A DNA stretch of 64,000 bases from Actinoalloteichus hoggarensis (GTDB taxonomy: Bacteria; Actinomycetota; Actinomycetes; Mycobacteriales; Pseudonocardiaceae): positions 124,001-188,000 of the forward strand of contig NZ_CP022521.1 of the NCBI RefSeq assembly GCF_002234535.1. Reading direction: 5' to 3'. The translations under genes were made by a program, and so were the position numbers. How positions within the stretch are numbered: the first letter of the stretch is position 1; each line of letters opens with the position of its first letter. Of this stretch, positions 55,926 to 63,560 are shown in pieces. The notes beneath the pieces are model-generated. The model worked only from the letters and a program-made list of their open reading frames with translations. It ran no database searches and was not told the origin of the DNA.

Positions 55926-57176
55926 ATGGGAATCCGGATGCGTGTCGCGCAGGCGGGTGCGGCCCTCCTCGGCGCCGCGGCCATTCTGGCGACCACCGCG
56001 CTGCCTGCGTTCGCAGCCACTCGCGGCGAGCTTCTTCCCGCGCCCAATCCCGATCCCGACCGTGGAACTCGGGTGAGCCTGGAGGAAGGCGGCGACCAGG
56101 TCACGCGGCTGCTGAGCCTCGGCCTCGACGATGGCACGGTCCTGCGTACCTACTGCGTGGAGCTCACCGTCGGTGCACGGACCGGCGCCCCGATGATCGA
56201 GGTGCCCTGGGACCAGTACCCGACCGTGGACGGCGCCACGTTCGACGAGAACCGGGAGAACGTGCTGTGGATTCTCCAGCACTCCTTCCCGAGTGTCGCC
56301 GTGGACGCCCTCAACGAGGAACTGGGCACCGACCTCGACCAGCAGGAGGCCATCGGCGGCACGCAGGCCGCGATCTGGCACTACAGCAACGGCGCTCAGC
56401 TCGACGATGACAACGCCGACGATGTCATCGCGCTGTTCGACTACCTGACCGGCGACGAGAACGTCGGGATCGGCGAGCAGCCCAGCCCCACCCTCCAGTT
56501 CGCCCCCGCCGAGGTGCAGGGCGAGGCCGGCGGTCTGGTCGGCCCGTTCTCCCTGGAGACCACCGCCGACACGGTCGAGCTGGCCGTGGACGCGCCCGAG
56601 GGTGTGCAGCTCGTCAGCAAGAACGGTGACGCGGAGCCGGTCGCGATCCTGGACGGCGACGTCTCGACCGCCGACCTCGGCGAGCTCTTCCTCGACGTCC
56701 CGGCGGACGTCGCCGAGGGCAGCGCCACCATCACCGCGCACGCCACCGCCACCGTCAACGCCGGTCGGCTGTTCATCGGCGACGAGTCCGCCAACTGGAG
56801 CGGGGTGCGGCACGAGACCGCACGTCGCGAGATGCGGACCCAGTCGCTGATCGTCGCGGAGTCCAAGCCGACCGCGCTCGACAGCCAGGCGACGGCCTCG
56901 TGGGTCGAGGGCGCTCCCCCCACCGAGACCACCCCGCCGGAGGGGACCACCACGCCGCCCACCCCGACCGAGTCCACCCCGACCCCGTCCGAGCCGGCGC
57001 CGAGCACCACCACGCCGCCGACCACGGAGACCGACGTGGAGGACGTGAACGAACAGGACGACCTCGCCGACACCGGCGCGTCGATCTGGCTGCCGGTCAT
57101 CATCGGCGTGGTGCTCATCGGCGGCGGCGCAGGCGCCCTGCTGATGATGCGTCGCAAGAAGACCGGCGAGGTCTGA
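55926..57176 (+). CDS. Cell-wall-anchored thioester-domain surface protein
   Basis: A 416-residue surface protein: a signal peptide (QAGAALLGAAAILATTALPA), a thioester domain with Cys77 in LRTYCVELTVG and Gln147 in GGTQAAIWHYSNG (the Cys-Gln pair of internal thioester adhesins), a beta-domain, a Pro/Thr/Glu-rich stalk of about 60 residues, LADTG at 380-384, a membrane segment (SIWLPVIIGVVLIGGGAGAL) and a basic tail MMRRKK. LAxTG is the class E sortase signal of actinobacteria. It is attached to the wall and may bind surfaces covalently. ATG 55926 follows AAAGGAG. A terminator follows. Confidence 0.92.
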   Translation: MGIRMRVAQAGAALLGAAAILATTALPAFAATRGELLPAPNPDPDRGTRVSLEEGGDQVTRLLSLGLDDGTVLRTYCVELTVGARTGAPMIEVPWDQYPTVDGATFDENRENVLWILQHSFPSVAVDALNEELGTDLDQQEAIGGTQAAIWHYSNGAQLDDDNADDVIALFDYLTGDENVGIGEQPSPTLQFAPAEVQGEAGGLVGPFSLETTADTVELAVDAPEGVQLVSKNGDAEPVAILDGDVSTADLGELFLDVPADVAEGSATITAHATATVNAGRLFIGDESANWSGVRHETARREMRTQSLIVAESKPTALDSQATASWVEGAPPTETTPPEGTTTPPTPTESTPTPSEPAPSTTTPPTTETDVEDVNEQDDLADTGASIWLPVIIGVVLIGGGAGALLMMRRKKTGEV

Positions 57177-57241
57177 GTCCGGCTCAGGCCGTACCGGTGA
57201 AGTCCAGAGCCGGTCGCCGCATCGATTCAACCGAGTGATCC

Positions 57242-57273
57242 GGGGCCGCTCCTCCATCCGGAGGGGCGGCCCC
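57242..57273 (+). terminator. 14-bp hairpin after the surface protein gene
   Basis: GGGGCCGCTCCTCC pairs with GGAGGGGCGGCCCC (one wobble) around ATCC, 65 bases past the stop. The remainder of 57177-57591 has no gene. Confidence 0.85.
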
Positions 57274-57591
57274 GTCGCGTTGTCTGCTCACTCCTCAGTG
57301 GCGTTCTGTCGAGGCTGTCGACTCACGGTGATTACCCACTTCGGTGAGCGTCCACTGCGCAGCCGAGCGCTCTGCGTCATTCGGAGTAGCGTCGGCCGGG
57401 TGTCCTGGTCGGCCGCAGGCGGTATCAGGACGCGCGCCCTGGTCACCGATGGTTCAGCTTGATACCGGCTCGCTTTCGGTGGCCTTCATTCGTATAGGTG
57501 GAGGGCACAGGATTCGGGTACTCTCCGGCTCCAGAGCCACGCGCTCCGCCTGTGACAGCCCGGCGACGGGCCGGAAAGAGGAGGGGTGTTC

Positions 57592-57765
57592 ATGGGCTTG
57601 GACGACATGAAGAAGAAGGCGCAGGAACTCGGCGAACAGCACGGCGACAAGCTGCGTGAGGGTGCCGACAAGGCGGGCGAGTCCGCGAAGGACAAGCTGG
57701 GCCACGAAGAACAGGTCGACAAGGCCGTCGACAAGGGCAAGGACTACATCCCGGGTGGAGAGTGA
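57592..57765 (+). CDS. MT0933-type antitoxin-like peptide
   Basis: A 57-residue charged helical protein: LDDMKKKAQELGEQHGDKLR, EGADKAGESAKDKLG, EQVDKAVDKGKDY. It matches the MT0933/Rv0909-like antitoxin family (PF14013). No adjoining toxin in the standard form is visible; the next gene is a glycolipid-binding-domain protein with GTGA overlap. The strong site GAGGAGGGG lies before ATG 57592. A general stress-type peptide like CsbD is another reading of the Lys/Asp-rich repeats. Confidence 0.8.
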   Translation: MGLDDMKKKAQELGEQHGDKLREGADKAGESAKDKLGHEEQVDKAVDKGKDYIPGGE

Positions 57766-58433
57766 ACATTCCTGACACGACGGAGCGGGCCCCCGGGGAG
57801 CGTGGGGCCCGCTCGGCCGAGGCCGTTCCGGCTGCCCCGTCCGCGCGGATGCTGACCTGGCAGGGCGTCGACGGCGGCCGATTGGAATCCGCGCGCGTGC
57901 TGCGCAGCGGACGGCGGCTGCGCGCGCTGGGGCAGATCATCGCCGCGGCCGCCGACGCCGCTCCCGCGATGACCGTCTCCTACGAGCTGCACCTGGACGA
58001 CCAGGGCGGCGTGCGGCGCCTGCTGGTGCACTCCGTCACCGCCGACGAGGAGCGCCACCTGTCCATCAGCCACTCTCACGAGGGGATCTGGCTGATCGAC
58101 CGGGGTGACAACCTCGCGGCAGGCGAGCAGCGGGTCGAGCGGACGGAGCTGAACGGCGCCGTCGACATCGAGCTGGCGGGCTCGGCGCTCTTCGCCACGA
58201 TGCCGATCAACCGGTTGGGTCTGCGTACCGAGATCGGGGCACGTGACGTGCCGATGGCCCTCGTCAGCCTCCCCGATCTGGCGGTGGAGCCGGTGACGCG
58301 GCGCTACGAACTCGTCCGCGCCGACGACACGGCGACGATCGTGGCCTTCACCTCGGGCGCGGAGACGGTCGAACTCACCGTGGACGCCGACGGCTTCGTT
58401 CTGGACCACCCCGGCCTGGCCCGCCGGATCTGA
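57762..58433 (+). CDS. Putative glycolipid-binding domain protein (DUF1089)
   Basis: A 223-residue soluble protein of the PF06475 family: LTWQGVDGGRLESARVLRSG, SYELHLDDQGGVRRLLVHSV, GIWLIDRGDN and MPINRLGLRTEIGARDVPMA with YELVRADDTATIVAF. The fold is a beta-barrel thought to bind a lipid; its biochemical role is not known. Start GTG 57762 overlaps the stop of the antitoxin-like gene, so the two are translated together. The N-terminal 25 residues are low complexity. Confidence 0.82.
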   Translation: MNIPDTTERAPGERGARSAEAVPAAPSARMLTWQGVDGGRLESARVLRSGRRLRALGQIIAAAADAAPAMTVSYELHLDDQGGVRRLLVHSVTADEERHLSISHSHEGIWLIDRGDNLAAGEQRVERTELNGAVDIELAGSALFATMPINRLGLRTEIGARDVPMALVSLPDLAVEPVTRRYELVRADDTATIVAFTSGAETVELTVDADGFVLDHPGLARRI

Positions 58434-58439
58434 CCGCCT

Positions 58440-58955
58440 TCCCCGTTCGTCGAGCGGCGGCCGGCTGGGCTCGGGTCCATGCCGCGCGGCGGCTCGCGCG
58501 GATCGGGGATACGGGGTGGCAGGCGATCGGCCCCGGAGCGGCCCGGCCGCCGACGATCGATCCCTCGCAGCCTCGAGTGGGTCAGGGCTCGACGGCGATC
58601 GCGATGCCTGGGCGGTCGCGAGGCACGCGGTCTGGATACCCGGCCCGCCGCCTGCCTGACGGTGCCGACAGAGGTCGACGACGCGCGACATCGAGGAGCC
58701 GAGCGGAGGCCCGCAGGCAGGTACCCCGCCGTGCGCGCCGATCCGCCGCATCGGTCGTCTCCGTGGTGGAGCGATGTCCGGCGGCGCCCGCACCGGCACA
58801 CCATCGCGACCGCCTCGTCGATCTTCCGGGGCACCACGTCGTCGACGGTGACGTCGAGCCGGGTGAGAAGCCTGCACGCCGCCGAGATCGCGGCGAGCGG
58901 GGGCGACCGTGCGCGGATCGCCCGCCCCGCGATCCGGCTGGTGCGTCCCGCCCCG
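58440..58955 (-). pseudogene. Second gene fragment after the decayed gene
   Basis: On the minus strand, in a frame offset from the decayed gene and overlapping its stop, bases 58965-58795 read as coding-like sequence (IAGRAIRARSPPLAAISAAC, LLTRLDVTVDDVVPRKIDEA), after which coding character is lost by about 58780. It is too short to assign and is probably the start of a second broken gene downstream of the first. The rest of the stretch shows no gene. Confidence 0.4.
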
Positions 58956-59880
58956 TCATCCGGTGAGTCTGAGCCGGGCGATCGGACCGGCCTCGACCTC
59001 GCCTGCCGTCCGGCCGTGCACCGCGGCGCGCAGGATCAGCGTGTCATGCGGATGATTCGAGACGTCCACGGTGATGTCGTGCAGACCGCCGACCATCGGC
59101 CCGTCCTCGTGCGCGGGGACCCGGAGGAGCACGTCGTCGTCGGCCAGCACGTCGAAGCCCGTGGCCGACAGCACCTGATCGATCCGCCCGCCAGGGTGAT
59201 GCCCGTCGACGAAGCGTGATCAACAGTGCGCCCGGGGCACCGACGCCTCGGACGCCCGCACGGCGATCGGCCCGCCGTCGCCGCGCACCCTGGCGGAGAT
59301 CACGGGCAGCACGGGTGTGGTCGGTGCCGCCTACGACAACGGATGTGCCTCGGCAGGTTCCGCCGACGGCTCCGACCACACGCGAACCCGGCCCGTCGGC
59401 GCCACGGCACCACCGGCCCCGCCGGCCGTGAGGCCTGCCGGCTTCGCCCGTAGCGCCGGCATCGGCGGGTCGGCCCGTATCCAGGCTCGTCCCGGTTCGG
59501 TCGACGGGCTCCTCCCCAGCCGGTACGGCCGCGCCGTCGAGGAGCAGCCTCACGCCGTTCGCCATCGGTAGCGTGCTGACGAACTCCGCGCGGTGTGCCG
59601 CGGCGAGCGGGTGGCGACTGCTCTCGATCGGAAGCGGCGGCGCGGCGGCCGGAGCGGCATGGTCGGTCGATGGCCGACCGACTCGGCCTGCTCGGCGATC
59701 AGCGGATCGGTGATCTCCCACGTCGGCGCGGACACGGCATCCACCTGGTCGCGCAGCAGGAAGACGGCACCGCCCAGCATCGGCAGGGCCGCGATGGGCA
59801 GCAGGGCCGCGGGGCGTGGACGCCTCAGGCCACCGGATCTCGTCGATCGCGGCGGGGACGGAGTCGCCTCGAGGGCTCGG
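58956..59880 (-). pseudogene. Decayed or frameshifted membrane protein gene next to tyrA
   Basis: Coding-like sequence with strong GC third-position bias runs on the minus strand but changes frame. It starts with a membrane segment (AALLPIAALPMLGGAVFLL, about 59815-59757), shifts near 59645, then again near 59440, meets TAG at 59331-59333 and TGA at 59220-59222, then resumes (VLSATGFDVLADDDVLLRVP, TVDVSNHPHDTLILRAAV) to a stop at 58956. It begins at the tyrA stop and would be its operon partner. Family unknown. Sequencing error would need several separate indels. Confidence 0.6.
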
Positions 59881-60867
59881 TCAGTCGCGGCGGGGCAGGG
59901 TTCCGTGCAGCACGTCGCCGCGAATGGTGTGGATCCGCCCGCCGGCCTCGCCGATGGCACGCAGTTCGGCGGGCGCGTCGGGATCGAGGAACTGAAGACG
60001 GAACTCGCCCGTCGGCAGCGTCTTCGATTCGGTCCACCGCATGCGGGACAGGTTCCCGTGGTTGATGGTGGCGGCCAGCGATCCGGTCGTGGCCAGTGAT
60101 CCACGTGCGACGCCGAGCCTGCCCAGCGCGTCGTCGATGGCGGCGAGCAGCTCGTCGCGGTTGCCCTCACACATCGCCTGAACCAGCGCGGGTCTGCTGC
60201 CCGCCACTCGGGTGCCGTCGGAGAAGGACCCCGCCGCGAGGCTCATCGCGAGTCCGCCGCCACCGCTGCCCACCGAGGCGAGCACGGCGGCCAGAACGTG
60301 GGGAAGATGCGAGATGCGAGCGACGGCGGCGTCGTGTTCGCGGGCGGACGCCGCCACGACCTCGGCGCCGCAGGCGAGTGCGAGGCGGGCCGTCCGCAGC
60401 CAGTGGGCACGGTCGGTGTCGTCCTCGGTCACCAGCAGCCAGGGCGCGTCGCGGAAGAGCTCAGCCGAGCCGCCCGCCCAGCCGGACGTCGAGCTGCCCG
60501 CCATCGGATGACCGCCGACGTAGCGTGCCTCGGGCAGCCTCGTGGTGATGCTCGCCGCCACCGGCCCCTTGACGCTGATCACGTCGGTCAGGCCGCAGTG
60601 CGGTGCGAATCGGGCGATCTGGCGCAGGACGCTGTCGAGCGCGGTCAGCGGGACCGCGATGACCAGGAGGGCGTCGTCGGAGGCAGCCCGGCGCAGCGCC
60701 TCGTCGACGTCGGCCGCGACGTCGTGACCTGCACCGCGGGCCGCGTCGGCGTCGGCGGTCGAGGCGGTCGCCCCGTAGGCCTGCCAACCCGCTGCCGCGG
60801 CGGCGCGCAGCACCGACCCGCCGATCAATCCGAGTCCGATCACACACACCGCGGGCACGCCGGTCAT
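59881..60867 (-). CDS. tyrA: Prephenate dehydrogenase
   Basis: A 328-residue prephenate dehydrogenase, NAD-dependent decarboxylation of prephenate to 4-hydroxyphenylpyruvate for tyrosine. The Rossmann site is VCVIGLGLIGGSVLRAAAAA; the catalytic His is in YVGGHPMAGSSTSGW, with TDVISVKGPV before it; the helical dimer domain follows. ATG 60867 is chosen; the frame runs further without coding character. It matches M. tuberculosis Rv3754 with the tadA pair divergent (Rv3753c, Rv3752c). The gene downstream is broken. Confidence 0.92.
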   Translation of the reverse strand: MTGVPAVCVIGLGLIGGSVLRAAAAAGWQAYGATASTADADAARGAGHDVAADVDEALRRAASDDALLVIAVPLTALDSVLRQIARFAPHCGLTDVISVKGPVAASITTRLPEARYVGGHPMAGSSTSGWAGGSAELFRDAPWLLVTEDDTDRAHWLRTARLALACGAEVVAASAREHDAAVARISHLPHVLAAVLASVGSGGGGLAMSLAAGSFSDGTRVAGSRPALVQAMCEGNRDELLAAIDDALGRLGVARGSLATTGSLAATINHGNLSRMRWTESKTLPTGEFRLQFLDPDAPAELRAIGEAGGRIHTIRGDVLHGTLPRRD

Positions 60868-61111
60868 CCTCCCCCGTTCGCGGGCATTGTGTGAAGGGAA
60901 CCCGCATTCCATGCGGACGAGTGACCGCCGTCCAGCCGCCGCGGCCGGGCCGGTTCGACCGGACACGCAGGCCCAGGCCTGCGGTTCTCGCAGGTGACGG
61001 GCCTGGCGGCCCGCCATGTCCCCGGTCGCGTTCCCTGGGCGTGGTCCCCGTCCGGGTTGTCTCACAGCGATGGTGCTTTCGTGTGACGCCGGGTGGGCAT
61101 ACCGTGGTGTC

Positions 61112-61600
61112 ATGTCGGTGCAGGAGCCGATCCAGGGCACCGCCGTGGCGGTGCTTCGGGAAGACGGCCAATGGCGGTGCATCCGGATGCCCGAGTCGGC
61201 CCTGCTCGACCTGGACACGGCGATCACGGAACTGCGCAACACCCGGTCGACGGGGGCGGCGTTCGCGCTGTTGAACGTCGACGACGAGTTCTTCGTCCTG
61301 TTGCGGCCCGCACCCGGCGGCGTGTCGATGCTGCTCTCGGATGCCACCGCCGCCCTCGACTACGACATCGCGGCGGACGTCCTGGACCTGCTTCGGATCG
61401 AGCTGCCGGACGAGGACGAGGACGAACTCTGGCCCGAGGGCGATCTGGGGATCCTGGCGGACCTGGGATTGTCCGACGCCGAGTTGACGGTGATCGTCGA
61501 GGAGGACGTCTACCCCGACGAGCAGTTGATGATGATCGCGCAACGCTGTGGCTTCGCGGCGCCGCTCGCCACCGTGTTGGAGCATCGGGAGAGTGTCTGA
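61112..61600 (+). CDS. tRNA adenosine deaminase-associated protein
   Basis: A 162-residue actinobacterial protein coded before tadA: GTAVAVLREDGQWRCIRMPE, ALLDLDTAITELRNT, GGVSMLLSDATAALDYD and an acidic helix DVLDLLRIELPDEDEDE. The family is named for its position; a role with TadA is not proven. TACCGT lies 6 bases before ATG 61112, a leaderless start. The stop overlaps the tadA start by 8 bases. It corresponds to Rv3753c. Confidence 0.87.
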   Translation: MSVQEPIQGTAVAVLREDGQWRCIRMPESALLDLDTAITELRNTRSTGAAFALLNVDDEFFVLLRPAPGGVSMLLSDATAALDYDIAADVLDLLRIELPDEDEDELWPEGDLGILADLGLSDAELTVIVEEDVYPDEQLMMIAQRCGFAAPLATVLEHRESV

Positions 61601-62078
61601 CCTCTATGTGCGCGAGTCCGACCGAGCGCTGATCCGACGAGCCGTCGCCGAGGCGGCAGGCGCGATCGAGACCGGTGACGTCCCCATCGGAGCGGTGGTG
61701 GTGGATGGACAGGGCGCCTTGCTGGCGGCGGCGCACAACCGGCGGGAGGCGGCGGGCGACCCCACGGCGCATGCGGAGATCCTCGCCCTGCGGGCCGCGG
61801 CGACGGCGCACGGCGACGGCTGGCGGCTGACCGGCTGCACGCTGGCGGTCACCGTCGAGCCGTGTGCGATGTGTGCGGGCGCGGTCGTCGCGGCGCGAAT
61901 CGACCGGCTGGTCTTCGGCGCCTGGGAGCCGAGGACGGGCGCGGTCGGATCGTTGTGGGACGTGGTGCGCGACCGCAGGCTCAATCACCGCCCCGAGGTG
62001 GTCGGCGGGGTGCTCGAGTCGGAGTGCGCCGCACTGTTGGATCGGTTCTTCCTCGGCCGCCGCCGCCCGCGTGAGTGA
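61593..62078 (+). CDS. tadA: tRNA-specific adenosine deaminase
   Basis: A 161-residue zinc deaminase that converts the wobble A of tRNA-Arg(ACG) to inosine; this tRNA is at 54584-54656. The zinc site is HAE in PTAHAEILALRAA plus the PCxxC in VEPCAMCAGAVVAARI. VPIGAVVVDGQGALLAAAHN and HRPEVVGGVLESECAALLDR are family typical. GTG 61593 sits within the previous gene's end, after GGGAGA; the frame reaches upstream to 61548. In actinobacteria tadA is essential because no other tRNA reads these codons. Confidence 0.93.
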   Translation: MSDLYVRESDRALIRRAVAEAAGAIETGDVPIGAVVVDGQGALLAAAHNRREAAGDPTAHAEILALRAAATAHGDGWRLTGCTLAVTVEPCAMCAGAVVAARIDRLVFGAWEPRTGAVGSLWDVVRDRRLNHRPEVVGGVLESECAALLDRFFLGRRRPRE

Positions 62079-62190
62079 CGAACCTCACAGATTTGTGACG
62101 CTGCTGCGCGGGTTGGGCACCCCGTGGACATGAGGGCGGGCGTCACCCGACGCGGAGCCTTCTCGCCGATGAGAGCGAAGGAGTCACCCG

Positions 62191-62406
62191 ATGGGCGTGT
62201 TCGACAAGGCCAAGCACCAGGCTCAGGAAGTCGCGGGCAAGGCGAAGGAGGCCTTGGGCCGCGCCACTGACAACGAGGACATGGAGAACGCGGGGACGCG
62301 GGACAGGTTGGAGAGCCAGGCCAAGCAGGCCGGTCAGGATGTCAAGGACAAGGCCGCCGGAGCGGTCGACGACATCAAGGGCAAGTTCGACGGCGGCAAC
62401 CGCTGA
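62191..62406 (+). CDS. CsbD-like stress peptide
   Basis: A 71-residue hydrophilic helix protein: FDKAKHQAQEVAGKAKEALG with repeats of AGKAKE/AKQAG and DDIKGKF. CsbD proteins are induced by general stress in Bacillus and actinobacteria; the role is unknown. A GAAGGAG site lies 9 bases before ATG 62191. A hairpin terminator follows at 62546-62575, and the promoter must be in the 112-base gap after tadA. Confidence 0.88.
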   Translation: MGVFDKAKHQAQEVAGKAKEALGRATDNEDMENAGTRDRLESQAKQAGQDVKDKAAGAVDDIKGKFDGGNR

Positions 62407-62545
62407 GGCGTCGGCACGGTGAGCGCCCGTCGGCGTATCCCGAGGGTTCGGCCGGAAAGTCGCTTCGCGGGCAGCTGAACCGTCGCTGAACGCGAAAGTC
62501 GCTCGGTATCTCGCCCGGCGGGGGCGCCCCGACGCTGCCACCATG

Positions 62546-62575
62546 AGGCCCGTCCCACGACGGTGGGGCGGGCCT
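62546..62575 (+). terminator. 13-bp hairpin between CsbD and the sigma factor gene
   Basis: AGGCCCGTCCCAC pairs with GTGGGGCGGGCCT (one wobble) around a GACG loop. It ends just before the sigma factor start, so the sigma gene needs its own promoter beyond or within it. Confidence 0.8.
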
Positions 62576-62579
62576 TCCT

Positions 62580-63233
62580 GTGCGCGACCTCGGGGGTGTG
62601 GCGAAGATGGCCGAGCATCGGGACGTCGAGGTGGCCCGACCGGTTGCCCGCGGTGCGGTCGATCCGGCGGACGACGACCTGCCTGCCTCGGCTCGCGAGC
62701 GGTCGCCGCTCACCGACGCGGACTTCGCGAAGCTGCTGCGCAGACATTCCGGCCAGGTGTTCGGTGTCGCGCTGCGGATGCTCGGTGATCGTGCCGAGGC
62801 CGAGGACGTGACCCAGGACGTGTTCCTGATCTGCTGGCGAAAGCTCTCCGCTCTGCTGGAGCCCGAGGCGATCGGCGGCTGGCTGTTCCGCGTCACGCAA
62901 CGGCAGTGTCTCCAGATTCTGCGGCTGCGCCGTCGACGACGCACCGAGCCCTACGCCGAGGTTCCCGAGCAGGACGTCGTCTTCTGGCCGGGCGGCGGTC
63001 ACTGCTGGGCGCAGCCGGAACGGACGGCCGAGGCGAGCGCCCAGCTCCGTGACCTCGGCGGTGCGGTGGGCACGCTGTCCTCGCCGCAGCGGGCGGTGTG
63101 GCTGCTCATCGACGTCGACGGTGCCTCGCACTCGGAGACCGCGCGACTGCTCGACCTCGACGAACGGGCCGTTCGGGGCAGGCTCTGCCGGGCGCGGAGT
63201 CGGCTGGCCGACGCCTTGCGGGCATGGCGCTGA
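62580..63233 (+). CDS. ECF-type RNA polymerase sigma factor
   Basis: A 217-residue sigma factor. Region 2 is FAKLLRRHSGQVFGVALRML and AEAEDVTQDVFLICWRKL; the region 4 HTH is LSSPQRAVWLLIDVDGASHS and ARLLDLDERAVRGRLCRARS. GTG 62580 is the first start; ATG 62607 (MAEHRD) is a good alternative, since the first 30 residues look poorly conserved. No anti-sigma gene follows; the next feature is a tRNA. GTG 62580 sits 4 bases beyond the hairpin, which favours a later start. Its regulon is unknown. Confidence 0.88.
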   Translation: MRDLGGVAKMAEHRDVEVARPVARGAVDPADDDLPASARERSPLTDADFAKLLRRHSGQVFGVALRMLGDRAEAEDVTQDVFLICWRKLSALLEPEAIGGWLFRVTQRQCLQILRLRRRRRTEPYAEVPEQDVVFWPGGGHCWAQPERTAEASAQLRDLGGAVGTLSSPQRAVWLLIDVDGASHSETARLLDLDERAVRGRLCRARSRLADALRAWR

Positions 63234-63300
63234 CCGTGGCGCGGCCGGTTGGCGGCCCCCCCGTGCCGGCCGCGGTGGGTCGTTCGCTATTCTGGCGCAC

Positions 63301-63387
63301 GGTAGCGTGTCCGAGCGGCCTAAGGAGCGCGCCTCGAAAGCGCGTGAGGGTTTACCCCCTCCGTGGGTTCAAATCCCACCGCTACCG
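63301..63387 (+). tRNA. tRNA-Ser (anticodon CGA)
   Basis: An 87-nt class II tRNA: acceptor GGTAGCG pairs with CGCTACC, long variable arm present, T-loop TTCAAAT, anticodon CGA reads UCG. A terminator follows. Confidence 0.96.
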
Positions 63388-63403
63388 CGCAGGATGCAGA
63401 CCG

Positions 63404-63439
63404 AACGCCGGGTGAGTCGATCATGACTCGCCCGGCGTT
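63404..63439 (+). terminator. 15-bp hairpin after tRNA-Ser(CGA)
   Basis: AACGCCGGGTGAGTC pairs with GACTCGCCCGGCGTT (one wobble) around GATCAT, 16 bases past the tRNA. Confidence 0.88.
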
Positions 63440-63525
63440 CGTCGTCGAGAGGGGCCTGTGGGAGACCCGTCGGTCGCGGGGCCGTCCGAGTCCCGACGCG
63501 CCGTCGGAGTCTCGATCGGACGAGC

Positions 63526-63551
63526 CCCCGGCGGGCCGCTGCCCGCCGGGG
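63526..63551 (-). terminator. Hairpin after the hemerythrin gene
   Basis: CCCCGGCGGGC pairs perfectly with GCCCGCCGGGG around the loop CGCT, 10 bases past the hemerythrin stop, on the side where its minus-strand transcript ends. Confidence 0.8.
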
Positions 63552-63560
63552 CCGACCGGA

